From assembly GCA_937886715.1 (NCBI GenBank), contig CAKZZD010000016.1, forward strand, positions 1 through 64,000: a stretch of 64,000 nt of DNA, read 5' to 3'. A program made the translations under genes and the position numbers. The notes beneath the pieces were generated by a model. It was not told the origin of the DNA. It was given only the letters and a program-made list of their open reading frames with translations, and searched no databases. Positions 8,261 to 16,118 of the stretch are shown here, piece by piece (within the stretch, counting starts at the first letter, position 1; every line of letters starts with the position of its first letter). Source of the stretch: an uncultured Bacteroidales bacterium (lineage in GTDB: Bacteria; Bacteroidota; Bacteroidia; Bacteroidales; P3).

Positions 8261-9037
8261 GTGAAGAAGCCATCAAAACCGTCAACAACCGCTGTCTGCG
8301 CTCTCCACTATGCAAAGCTGCTGATCAGGACGGCTATCTTCATTACCCTGCTGGTGCTCTATGTGCTGCACCACGTGCGCGGCGGCGACAATCTGGAGAC
8401 CGTCATCGAGAGCCGCCCCCTGCTGCTGGTGGTTATCTGGGCTGTCTTTGTGGTCGAGATGGTGCTGCGCTTCTTCCCCTCGCGGTTCGAGAGCCCCGGC
8501 TCGCAGAAGCAGTTTGCACGCAACTACGTGAAGACCGGCCGCACCGACATCCGCATCGAGGACAACAACGCCGTCTTCCTTGTGGCGCTGGTGTGGATTT
8601 CGTTCAACCTCGTCTTCGGCGCGCTCCACCAGGTCGGCATCCTCGACGACGGATTTATGCTGCTGCTGTGTATGGCTTACGCCGTGTGCGATATGATATG
8701 CATACTCTTTTTCTGTCCCTTCCAAACGTGGTTTCTCAAAAACAAATGCTGCAGCACCTGCCGCATCTACAACTGGGACTACGCAATGATGTTCACGCCG
8801 CTCTTCTTCGTCCAGAAGCCCTACACCTGGAGCTTGCTGGCACTCTCGATGGCGCTGCTGGCCCGTTGGGAGATAACCTTTTTTCGGCATCCCGAGCGCT
8901 TCTCGGTGAACACCAACGGCTATCTGGCTTGCGCGAATTGCTCCGAGAAACTTTGTCGTGAAAAGAAGCAGCTGGCCACGCTGTGGAAAGACCTGGCCTC
9001 TGCCAGTGCCCGCCGCCATCGTCGCCTGTCGTCGTAG
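8261..9037 (+). CDS. Membrane protein of the ftsH-lipid cluster, unknown function
   Basis: A 258-residue membrane protein with about five to six hydrophobic segments (residues 20-38, 50-68, 105-123, 130-150, and two between 175 and 205). It has Cys-rich pieces KNKCCSTCRIYNWDY and CANCSEKLCREKK, which look able to bind a metal or Fe-S cluster. It begins with GTG three bases after the CDP-alcohol transferase stop, so it is third in the phospholipid operon. I do not recognise the family. Downstream the sequence turns into a low-information region with an acidic, DUF6261-tail-like reading on the minus strand. Confidence 0.7.
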   Translation: MKKPSKPSTTAVCALHYAKLLIRTAIFITLLVLYVLHHVRGGDNLETVIESRPLLLVVIWAVFVVEMVLRFFPSRFESPGSQKQFARNYVKTGRTDIRIEDNNAVFLVALVWISFNLVFGALHQVGILDDGFMLLLCMAYAVCDMICILFFCPFQTWFLKNKCCSTCRIYNWDYAMMFTPLFFVQKPYTWSLLALSMALLARWEITFFRHPERFSVNTNGYLACANCSEKLCREKKQLATLWKDLASASARRHRRLSS

Positions 9038-9173
9038 TGCGGCGGCCGGTGTGGCTTCCGCTTCGTCCTCGTCCTTGCCGCCCTTGCTCACTTCAATTAA
9101 TTTTTATTCAGCGGTGTTCGCAGCCTTCAGCACTATCTTTTGAGTCCTCCGTTGGTGGTACTTGGGCAAAGCC

Positions 9174-9410
9174 TTAAGTACCGCCATCACTTTTAGCCGC
9201 CAGCCAGCAGCCGGCGGCCATCACGGCGGTGGCGACGAGGAATATGGGCGTCAGCAGTTGCACAGCTTCTTCCGATGCCAAATAGCGTTCATTGTCGGTA
9301 CCCGCGCCCGACACCATCTCTAGCTTGGCCGACAATTGCTGCTGCAACTGCTGCATGCGGGCCTTGTTCTGGCCCGCAGCGGTGGGCACTACCGATGCCA
9401 GCAGCAACAC
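9174..9410 (-). CDS. Small secreted/membrane hypothetical protein; start codon uncertain
   Basis: The protein has an N-terminal hydrophobic stretch VLLLASVVPTAAGQ, a helical middle (ARMQQLQQQLSAKLEMVSGA) and a second hydrophobic segment near residues 53-70 (LTPIFLVATAVMAAGCWLAA). The only in-frame start is GTG at 9410. In the same frame, codons upstream read I-K-N-I-L-I before the VLLL stretch, which would complete a classic signal peptide if the ATA at 9428-9426 were ATG. The gene may therefore have lost its start, or it may use a non-standard one. It follows a possible structured RNA/leader region. No family recognised. Confidence 0.4.
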   Translation of the reverse strand: MLLLASVVPTAAGQNKARMQQLQQQLSAKLEMVSGAGTDNERYLASEEAVQLLTPIFLVATAVMAAGCWLAAKSDGGT

Positions 9411-9429
9411 GATTAGTATATTTTTTATC

Positions 9430-9613
9430 TATACATATTTTATGGTCTCTCCACACCTCCCATCGGACGCCCTTGCAGCGGAGGACACGCGCTCCTCAAT
9501 TTGGCCATGCTCCGTCTGCAGCCCGATGGCCGTATGACAGCTCTCAGCGCGCTCCTTTCGTCCAGGCTCGTCCTTTATTATATATTTTTCGAAGGCTACT
9601 TCGATATCTCAAT
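9430..9613 (-). ncRNA. Possible structured noncoding RNA or leader
   Basis: A GC-rich island in AT-rich flanks, read leftward from a promoter at 9652-9620. It contains pairable segments such as GGCCAT...ATGGCC around a 17-base loop region and GGACG...CGTCC. The total length would be about 180-190 bases. The size and setting would fit a 6S-like or Bacteroidales-specific RNA, but I cannot confirm a class. A 48-codon open stretch without a start also runs through it. Confidence 0.3.
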
Positions 9614-9619
9614 TATTTT

Positions 9620-9652
9620 GTAAAAATACGCATTTCCCCCGACATGACCAAA
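9620..9652 (-). promoter_or_regulatory. Promoter for the 9430-9613 region
   Basis: On the minus strand TTTG (9652-9649), 20 bases, then TATTTTTA (9628-9621) closely fits the Bacteroidota -33/-7 consensus. No coding start lies in the next 190 bases. Confidence 0.5.
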
Positions 9653-9675
9653 TGTTTTTTTATGCGGAAGTGCAA

Positions 9676-10182
9676 TCATTGTGCGGCCATGTACTCTTTG
9701 GCATATTCGACATAATGGGCGGCATTGTCCGTCTGGCCCGGACGCGTGGGTTTGATATATTTGGCTGGGACGCCACCCCATATCTCATGCGGCGGTATCT
9801 TGGTGCCTTGCAGCACCAGCGCTCCGGCAGCCACGATAGCCCCCTCCCCCACCTCGCAGTCGTCAAGCAGCGTGGCTCCCATGCCGATCAACGCGCCGTC
9901 GCGAATGGTGCAGGCGTGGACGGTACAATTGTGACCGATGGTGACGTCGCTGCCGATATGCGTGGGACCGGTATCGTGCGTCACGTGGATGCACGAGCCG
10001 TCCTGCACGTTGGTGCGGTCACCGATGGTGATCGGTGCCACGTCGCCGCGCACCACGGCGTTGAACCACACCGAGCACTCGTCGCCCAGCGTCACGTCGC
10101 CCACCAGCGTGGCGTTCTCGCTGAAGTAGCAGTCCTTGCCCCACCGGGGCGACTTCCCTTTGTATGATTTAATCAGAGCCAT
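9676..10182 (-). CDS. Gamma-carbonic anhydrase-like hexapeptide-repeat protein
   Basis: A 168-residue left-handed beta-helix protein of the YrdA/PaaY gamma-carbonic-anhydrase group, expected to be a trimer with metal bound between subunits. The hexapeptide register is clear across residues 20-140 (ATLVGDVTLGDECSVWFNAV, IGSDVTIGHNCTVHACTIRD). Metal-ligand histidines appear as HVTHD near residue 69 and GHNCTVH near 84-88. It is usually cytoplasmic; some members are carbonic anhydrases and others lack activity, so the reaction is inferred. It is a single gene, preceded on the same strand by a lipoprotein gene about 50 bases away. Confidence 0.9.
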   Translation of the reverse strand: MALIKSYKGKSPRWGKDCYFSENATLVGDVTLGDECSVWFNAVVRGDVAPITIGDRTNVQDGSCIHVTHDTGPTHIGSDVTIGHNCTVHACTIRDGALIGMGATLLDDCEVGEGAIVAAGALVLQGTKIPPHEIWGGVPAKYIKPTRPGQTDNAAHYVEYAKEYMAAQ

Positions 10183-10235
10183 TATTAATTAATACATCAA
10201 CCCGAAGGCCTTTTACCTGCCCTTGGCCTGTCCGT

Positions 10236-11150
10236 TCAGTCTTGTTTCTCGTCCAACACGGGACGCACCGCATATCCATTGAGCGCGCAATATACCACAC
10301 CAGGACTTATCGTCCCATACCCATTGAAAATCAAGTGGTTTGCGTAATATTTATGCTCTTGTGCATAATAAACGGCTGTCGAGGTCCAATAGCACCCCCA
10401 CTCTCTGGCTGCATATAGGTTTTCGCCGTTGAAAAGTCCCTCGGCCGGCAGGAATATGGCACCGGCCTCCTGCATCGTCAGCCACTCCTCAGCCGTGTAC
10501 ACATTGACTCCGCCGTAGTTGTGGAAGCCCGGGGTGAACACGTGCTGCGACGGGCTGATCCACTCGTCTGGCAGGATTACCAGACCGTTCACTCCGTTCA
10601 CCGTGGCATCGCCACAGCGGCTGGCGGCATTGGGACGCCCTTGCAGCAGGTACATCCACTCGTCCTTGGTCATTGTGCGCCAGAAATACGCCTTGTCGCC
10701 ACCGTTCTGTATGGCGTTGTGCCACGCCCAGTCAATATTGGTGGTGTCTTCCGGCATGTCCGTGTTTTTGCTGTTGTAATAGGAGGAAACATCCAGCCCG
10801 GAGCCTTCGACATAGAACGAAAACAAGTCAATCCACCCGCTATAGGTGCTGACGCTGGGAATGTAACCATAGGCCAAATCGTAAAAGGCGACATTGTCTC
10901 CGCCTATGGTGTCATATTGGTTTTCCGCAAAGCGCCAGCAACCTGTCGATGGCCGATGCTGCAGGTTGCCTCGGCTGAAGCGCACCGTGTGGCCTTCGGC
11001 TACCGAGAACACGGCCAGGCTTGCACCGTTCTTGTCGAAGCCTCCCATAGGCTCCTCGACATCGGGTACAGGAATGTCTTCCTGGCAGGACACAAGCCAC
11101 AGGGCAACTGTAGCCGACAGAACCACACTCAGGATAAATCTTGCTTTCAT
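10236..11150 (-). CDS. Lipoprotein of the Bacteroidales FISUMP-like family
   Basis: A 304-residue lipoprotein. The start at 11150 gives a signal peptide with lipobox LWLVSC; the longer ORF start at 11219 would bury it and cross the glyA terminator. The mature part has repeated aromatic/Gly patterns typical of large Bacteroidales/Fibrobacter paralogous families (FSVAEGHTVRFSRGNLQH, WRFAENQYD, GVNGLVILPDEW, WTSTAVYY). Conserved parts resemble the FISUMP domain, whose function is unknown. It is probably anchored in the envelope and possibly surface-exposed. It lies between glyA and the gamma-carbonic-anhydrase gene, on the same strand as both, but separated from glyA by a terminator. Confidence 0.65.
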   Translation of the reverse strand: MKARFILSVVLSATVALWLVSCQEDIPVPDVEEPMGGFDKNGASLAVFSVAEGHTVRFSRGNLQHRPSTGCWRFAENQYDTIGGDNVAFYDLAYGYIPSVSTYSGWIDLFSFYVEGSGLDVSSYYNSKNTDMPEDTTNIDWAWHNAIQNGGDKAYFWRTMTKDEWMYLLQGRPNAASRCGDATVNGVNGLVILPDEWISPSQHVFTPGFHNYGGVNVYTAEEWLTMQEAGAIFLPAEGLFNGENLYAAREWGCYWTSTAVYYAQEHKYYANHLIFNGYGTISPGVVYCALNGYAVRPVLDEKQD

Positions 11151-11164
11151 ACCTTCTATCTTGT

Positions 11165-11208
11165 GATAAGAAAAGGTCCTTAAGGCCACTGGGGACTTTA
11201 AGGACCTT
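11165..11208 (-). terminator. glyA terminator
   Basis: AAGGTCCTTAA (11173-11183) pairs perfectly with TTAAGGACCTT (11198-11208). On the minus strand the hairpin is followed by TTTCTTATC. It sits 24 bases after the glyA stop. Confidence 0.8.
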
Positions 11209-11231
11209 ACGGATTTCATGTCTGTTCCTTT

Positions 11232-12512
11232 TTACCAGGCGAAGAGCGGACGGTTCTGCATCATTTCGTTCACCTGGCCGGTGATCTTGGCGCGCACGGC
11301 CTCGTCGGTCGGATTGCAGAGCACAGTGTCGATCATGTCCACGATGACGGGCATGTCAGCCTCTTTCAGACCGCGGGTGGTGATAGCGGGCGTTCCAACG
11401 CGTAGACCGCTGGTCTTGAAGGCACTGCGGCTGTCGAAGGGCACCATGTTCTTGTTCACCGTGATGTCGGCGGCCACCAGGGCGTTCTCGGCTTCCTTAC
11501 CGGTCAGCTCGGGGAACTTGGTGCGCAGGTCAATCAGCATCAGGTGGTTGTCCGTACCGCCGCTGATCACCTTGTAGCCTTTGTTGACGAAGGCTTCGCA
11601 CATCACCTTGGCGTTCTTCATCACCTGCTGGATGTACTGGTCGTAGCTGTCGGTCAGAGCCTCGCCGAAGGCCACAGCCTTGGCGGCGATGACGTGCTCC
11701 AGCGGGCCGCCCTGGGTGCCGGGGAACACGGCGCTGTCGAGCAGGGCGCTCATCTTCTTGATCTCACCCTTCGGGGTGGTCTTGCCCCAAGGATTGTCAA
11801 AGTCCTCACCCATCAGGATCATACCGCCGCGAGGTCCGCGGAGGGTCTTGTGGGTCGTCGTGGTGACGATGTGGCAATATTTCAAGGCATTGTTCAGGTA
11901 ACCCTTGGCAATGAGGCCGCTGGGGTGGCTGATGTCGCCCATCAGGATGGCGCCGATCTTGTCGGCAATCTCGCGCATGCGGGCCCAATCCCAGTCACGG
12001 CTATAGGCCGAACCGCCGCCGATGATCAGTTTCGGGTGGTGCTCAAGCGCCTTCTTCTCCATGTCCTCGTAGTCCACCATGCCGGTCTCTTCCTTCACCT
12101 GGTAGCCAACCACTTTGTAGTTGATGCCGCTGAAGTTCACGGGGCTGCCGTGCGAAAGGTGACCGCCATGGTTCAGGTCCATGCCCATGAAGGTGTCGCC
12201 GCTGTTGAGGCAGGCCAGGAACACGGCCATGTTGGCCTGTGCGCCGCTGTGGGGCTGCACGTTGGCCCAGCAGGCACCGTACAGCTTCTTGGCGCGCTCG
12301 ATGGCGATGGTCTCGCTCTGGTCCACCACCTGGCAGCCACCGTAGTAGCGCTTGCCAGGATAGCCTTCGGCATATTTGTTCGTCATGACGGAGCCCATGG
12401 CTTCCATCACCTGGTCGCTGACAAAGTTCTCAGAGGCAATCAGCTCGATGCCTTTGGTCTGACGCTCACGCTCTTTCTGAATGAGGTCGAAAATTTCGGT
12501 ATCTCTTTGCAT
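11232..12512 (-). CDS. glyA: Serine hydroxymethyltransferase
   Basis: A 426-residue PLP enzyme that interconverts serine and glycine and supplies 5,10-methylene-tetrahydrofolate. The PLP lysine is Lys222 in VTTTTHKTLRGPRGG. Other family marks are ELIASENF (23-30), the active-site stretch GYPGKRYYGGC (50-60) and GDISHPSGLIA (192-202). Length is normal. It starts with ATG at 12512 behind its own promoter and ends in a strong terminator, so it is a single-gene unit, divergent from the 12622 gene. Confidence 0.97.
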   Translation of the reverse strand: MQRDTEIFDLIQKERERQTKGIELIASENFVSDQVMEAMGSVMTNKYAEGYPGKRYYGGCQVVDQSETIAIERAKKLYGACWANVQPHSGAQANMAVFLACLNSGDTFMGMDLNHGGHLSHGSPVNFSGINYKVVGYQVKEETGMVDYEDMEKKALEHHPKLIIGGGSAYSRDWDWARMREIADKIGAILMGDISHPSGLIAKGYLNNALKYCHIVTTTTHKTLRGPRGGMILMGEDFDNPWGKTTPKGEIKKMSALLDSAVFPGTQGGPLEHVIAAKAVAFGEALTDSYDQYIQQVMKNAKVMCEAFVNKGYKVISGGTDNHLMLIDLRTKFPELTGKEAENALVAADITVNKNMVPFDSRSAFKTSGLRVGTPAITTRGLKEADMPVIVDMIDTVLCNPTDEAVRAKITGQVNEMMQNRPLFAW

Positions 12513-12552
12513 ATCTGTGGTTTATTTAATATTTATACGTTTTTTGCATTTT

Positions 12553-12613
12553 GCAAATATACACATTTTTTATTGATATCTGGAGCCGAGTGATTTTTTT
12601 TGTGTACTTTTGC
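12553..12613. promoter_or_regulatory. Divergent promoters of glyA and the 12622 gene
   Basis: Leftward -7: TATATTTGC on the minus strand at 12561-12553, serving glyA. Rightward -7: TACTTTTGC at 12605-12613. The rightward start point, expected a few bases later, leaves almost no leader before the ATG at 12622. Confidence 0.65.
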
Positions 12614-12621
12614 ATCCTGTT

Positions 12622-13854
12622 ATGAGTAAAAAATTCTTCTTCGGCATCCTCCTATCCCTCTTCGCCGTCAATGCCCCGGCACAATATCTCAAACTCTTCG
12701 GCAACCCCGACCGTCATGCGCTCTATTTCAACACCGACCGTCTCTGGTCCTACAATCTCTACGAGCACAGCCGTTGGGGTGGCGGCCTCCGCTACTCTTG
12801 GAACAATGTCGGTGCCACCCTCAAATCTCTCACCTCCGACGTCTACCTCGGCTACGGCACCGCCGACAAACGCTGGAAATGGGGCGTCAACGTCGACGCC
12901 TCCCTCGCCAAGCCCATCAACTGGCATCTCTATGCCTCCTATTTCGACGACCTGACCCCTGTCGGCACCCGACACATGGACACCTATCAGCTCACCGACA
13001 TCAGCTCCTACACCAACTTCATGTCGCGCCGCTTCAGCACCGTCCGGCGCCTGGCGCTGGGTATGCGTTTCAATCCCTCCAAAACCACCTCCCTCGGCAT
13101 CGAAGCTCGTCTGTCGAGCGAATACGATCTCTTCCATTCCGATGTCGTCATCTACCCTGCCGGGCAGTACGACGATTTCTTCCTCTTCCATACCCGCTAT
13201 GCCGAAGCCCTCTTCTCCCTGCAGCACAACACCGATTTCAAAAGCCAGCTGCTCATCTTCTGGGCCGAAGGCGAAGGCCCTGTCCCCGACCTCCGTTGGC
13301 TGGGCCAGTACAGCCACGCCTATAAGCTGGGGCCCTTCAGCATGAGCCTCTACTCCCAAGCCGGCATCACCACCAACCACCATGTCTACTACAGCCGCAT
13401 GTTCGACCTCGGCGGCAACATGGGCAGCCCCGTCTTCTTCCAGCGCTCGCTGCTGACGGCTGCACCCAACGAGTTCACCGCCAACACCTTCGCCCTTGTC
13501 ACCGCCCGTCTGGGTCTCACCAAACCGCTCTTCAACATCTACAACAATCTCTTCCGTCTGGGCAGCAGCCCTCGTCCCTTCCTGCAGGTCGGAGCCGCGT
13601 GGGGTTGGCTTTGGGGTCAGGATGAATATGGCCATCGTCTGTGGGCCGCCACCCCCTTCAACGATCTCGTGCTCCAATCGCCCTACCAGGGCATTTTCGA
13701 AGGCGCCGCCGGCGTCAACGCGCTCGTCAAATGGGGTCTCGTCGACTGGGGCATCGCCGCCGCCTACCGCCTCACCCCTTCCTCCGCCGCCTACCACCGT
13801 CAAGGTGCCGCCGCCAATTTCACCTATATGATCACGGCCACCCTTTCTCTATAA
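12622..13854 (+). CDS. Secreted, outer-membrane-type hypothetical protein
   Basis: A 410-residue protein with a clean signal peptide (MSKKFFFGILLSLFAVNAPA). The mature part alternates aromatic and polar residues with many Gly/Tyr/Trp strands (WGGGLRYSWNNVGATLKS, WKWGVNVDASLAKPINWHLY) and ends in a hydrophobic strand, TYMITATLSL, which fits an outer-membrane beta-barrel. I do not recognise the family. ATG at 12622 is chosen because the longer frame from 12610 runs into the promoter. The -7 element lies 9-17 bases upstream, so the transcript may be nearly leaderless. Confidence 0.75.
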   Translation: MSKKFFFGILLSLFAVNAPAQYLKLFGNPDRHALYFNTDRLWSYNLYEHSRWGGGLRYSWNNVGATLKSLTSDVYLGYGTADKRWKWGVNVDASLAKPINWHLYASYFDDLTPVGTRHMDTYQLTDISSYTNFMSRRFSTVRRLALGMRFNPSKTTSLGIEARLSSEYDLFHSDVVIYPAGQYDDFFLFHTRYAEALFSLQHNTDFKSQLLIFWAEGEGPVPDLRWLGQYSHAYKLGPFSMSLYSQAGITTNHHVYYSRMFDLGGNMGSPVFFQRSLLTAAPNEFTANTFALVTARLGLTKPLFNIYNNLFRLGSSPRPFLQVGAAWGWLWGQDEYGHRLWAATPFNDLVLQSPYQGIFEGAAGVNALVKWGLVDWGIAAAYRLTPSSAAYHRQGAAANFTYMITATLSL

Positions 13855-14114
13855 TCTGAATATCAAACAGTTGTCAAGCTCATTCCATCGTCTCCAGGCA
13901 GCCAAAATTCTCCTTTTTGTTACGCCTTGAAAATCAACCTCTTGTCCTGAGCCCCTCCAACCCCTCTCCAACCCCTCCCCTACCTTGCCATACGTTCCGC
14001 CACCCGTCACGGCTTCCTTCCCTCTTCCTGCCATTTTCTTGCCAATCTCCTGCCTTCTTCACGCCCCCTTCCAGCCCTTTTCCCGTTATCAACCGCCCTC
14101 GTGGATAAATTTAT
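13855..14114. other. Non-coding C/T-rich gap before korA
   Basis: The stretch is a run of C- and T-rich sequence (repeated CCCCTCC, CCTTCC, CTTGCC). No gene, terminator hairpin or repeat unit stands out. The only clear signal is the korA promoter at its right end. Confidence 0.6.
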
Positions 14115-14146
14115 TTTGCGGGGTTATTTTTATTTAGTACATTTGC
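14115..14146 (+). promoter_or_regulatory. korA promoter
   Basis: TTTG (14115-14118), 19 bases, TACATTTGC (14138-14146): a near-perfect match to the Bacteroidota sigma-ABfr consensus, about 44 bases before the korA start. Confidence 0.8.
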
Positions 14147-14189
14147 AGCCATAAAAATCATTGGATAATAAATTAATATTAATAACAAC

Positions 14190-16031
14190 ATGACACAAAA
14201 TCAGATTGTTAATAAAGATGACCTCGTGGTCAGATTTGCTGGCGATTCGGGTGACGGCATGCAGCTTTCGGGCACTCTGTTCTCCGATGCATCGGCTCTC
14301 ACCGGCAACGACATTGCCACTTTCCCCGACTATCCGGCCGAAATCCGTGCCCCGCACAGCACCGTGGCCGGCGTCAGCGGCTATCAGGTGCATGTGGGCA
14401 ACCATATCTACAGCTCCGGTGACAAATGCGACATCCTCGTCGCCATGAACCCCGCTGCCTTCAAGTCGCAGCTGAAATGGGCCAAGAAGGGTGCCACCGT
14501 CATCGTCGACATCGACACCTTCACCGATGAAGCCATCGAGAAGGCCGGCTACACCGAGAACCCCTTCTCCGACGAGCTGGAGCGCGCCTACACCATCATC
14601 AAGGCCCCCATCACCAGCTTCACCGAGCGCATCGGCGAGGAAAAGGGCGTCGACAAGAAGACCGCCGACAAGAGCCGCAACATGTTTGCCCTCGGCATCA
14701 TCTTCTATTCCACCCATAAGACCCTCGACCACACCTTCGCCTATCTGGAGCGCAAGTTCGCCAAGAAACCCGCCGTCATCGAGCTCAACAAAGCCGTCCT
14801 GACCGAGGGTTATGAATATGCCGACAAGCTCGAGGTGATTCATTCGCACATCTTCGAGGTGGCTCAAGCCGACAAGATGGAGAAGGGTCGCTATCGCAAC
14901 ATCACCGGCAACGTGGCCACCGCCTGGGGTCTGCTTGCCGCCTCCGAGAAGAGCGGCCGTCGTCTGTTCCTCGGCTCCTACCCCATCACCCCCGCCACCG
15001 ACGTGATGGTCGAACTCGCCAAACACAAGAGCCTCGGCGCCCGCGTGTTTCAGGCTGAAGACGAGATCGCCGGTGTCTGCTCCGCCATCGGCGCCAGCTA
15101 TGCCGGTGCCCTGGCCTGCACCAGCACCTCCGGCCCCGGTCTGTCGCTGAAGAGCGAGGCTCTGGGTCTCGCCGTGATGACCGAGCTCCCGCTCGTCGTC
15201 GTCGACGTGCAGCGCGGCGGCCCCTCCACGGGTCTGCCCACCAAGACCGAGCAGAGCGACCTCGACCAGGCCCTCTACGGCCGCAACGGCGAGGCTCCCC
15301 TCGTGGTTGTCGCCGCCTCCAGCAGCGCCAACTGCTTCTACTGGGCCTTCAACGCCGCCAAGATCGCCCTCGAGCACATGACCCCCGTCATCCTGCTCAC
15401 CGACGGATATCTCGGCAACGGCAGCCAGCTGTTCCGCATCCCCAGCATGAAGGACATGCCCGAAATCAAACCGCGTCTGGCCAAAGAGAACGACCCCAAC
15501 TATCGTCCCTTCCGCCGCGACGAAGAGAAGTTCGCCCGCGAATGGGCTCTCCCCGGCATGGCTGGCCTGAGCCACCGCGTCGGCGGTCTTGAGAAGTGCC
15601 CCGACGGCCCCCTCAGCACCGATCCCGAGAACCACGCCCTCATGACCCGCAACCGTCAGGAAAAGGTCAACCGCGTGGCCAACTACATCCCCGACCAGCA
15701 GGTGACCGGCAACCCCGACGCCGACCTGCTCGTCATCGGCTGGGGCGGCACCAGCGGCGCCCTCACCCTCGCCGTCGAAGAGATGAACAACGAAGGCAAG
15801 AAGGTGGCCTACACCCACTTCAACTACATCTGCCCGCTGCCTAAGAACACTGGCGACATCCTGCGCAAATACAAGAAGATCGTGGTCTGCGAACTCAACA
15901 ACGGTCAGTTCGCCGGCTACCTGCGCACCAAGTTCCCCGAATGCCCCATGACCCAGTACAACAAGGTGATGGGCCTCCCCTTCGAGGTCGGCGAGCTGAA
16001 GGCTGAGTTTAACAGACTCCTAAATGCGTAA
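14190..16031 (+). CDS. korA: 2-oxoacid:ferredoxin oxidoreductase, fused gamma-alpha subunit (KorA type)
   Basis: A 613-residue subunit of an oxygen-sensitive enzyme that oxidatively decarboxylates a 2-oxoacid to its CoA ester, reducing ferredoxin, or runs in reverse. The N-terminal gamma domain (about 1-190; VRFAGDSGDGMQLSGTLFSD, FPDYPAEIRAP) is fused to the alpha (pyrimidine-binding) domain (about 220-600; LGSYPITPATDVMVELAKHK). This layout is typical of 2-oxoglutarate-type KorA. The beta subunit follows 87 bases later. No ferredoxin subunit is in the window. Substrate preference for 2-oxoglutarate is inferred from the architecture. Confidence 0.93.
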   Translation: MTQNQIVNKDDLVVRFAGDSGDGMQLSGTLFSDASALTGNDIATFPDYPAEIRAPHSTVAGVSGYQVHVGNHIYSSGDKCDILVAMNPAAFKSQLKWAKKGATVIVDIDTFTDEAIEKAGYTENPFSDELERAYTIIKAPITSFTERIGEEKGVDKKTADKSRNMFALGIIFYSTHKTLDHTFAYLERKFAKKPAVIELNKAVLTEGYEYADKLEVIHSHIFEVAQADKMEKGRYRNITGNVATAWGLLAASEKSGRRLFLGSYPITPATDVMVELAKHKSLGARVFQAEDEIAGVCSAIGASYAGALACTSTSGPGLSLKSEALGLAVMTELPLVVVDVQRGGPSTGLPTKTEQSDLDQALYGRNGEAPLVVVAASSSANCFYWAFNAAKIALEHMTPVILLTDGYLGNGSQLFRIPSMKDMPEIKPRLAKENDPNYRPFRRDEEKFAREWALPGMAGLSHRVGGLEKCPDGPLSTDPENHALMTRNRQEKVNRVANYIPDQQVTGNPDADLLVIGWGGTSGALTLAVEEMNNEGKKVAYTHFNYICPLPKNTGDILRKYKKIVVCELNNGQFAGYLRTKFPECPMTQYNKVMGLPFEVGELKAEFNRLLNA

Positions 16032-16112
16032 ATGCGTTAATGCGTGAATGTGCGAGTGCTGAAGCGCCCGACACTAACGCAATAACACAATAACACAATA
16101 ACACAATAAATT
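16026..16112. repeat. Degenerate short repeats between korA and korB
   Basis: First a run of AATGCGT/GAATGTGCG-like units (16026-16060), then AACACAAT repeated four times (16081-16110). The same two word types recur in many gaps of this window. Confidence 0.6.
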
Positions 16113-16118
16113 AAAGAT

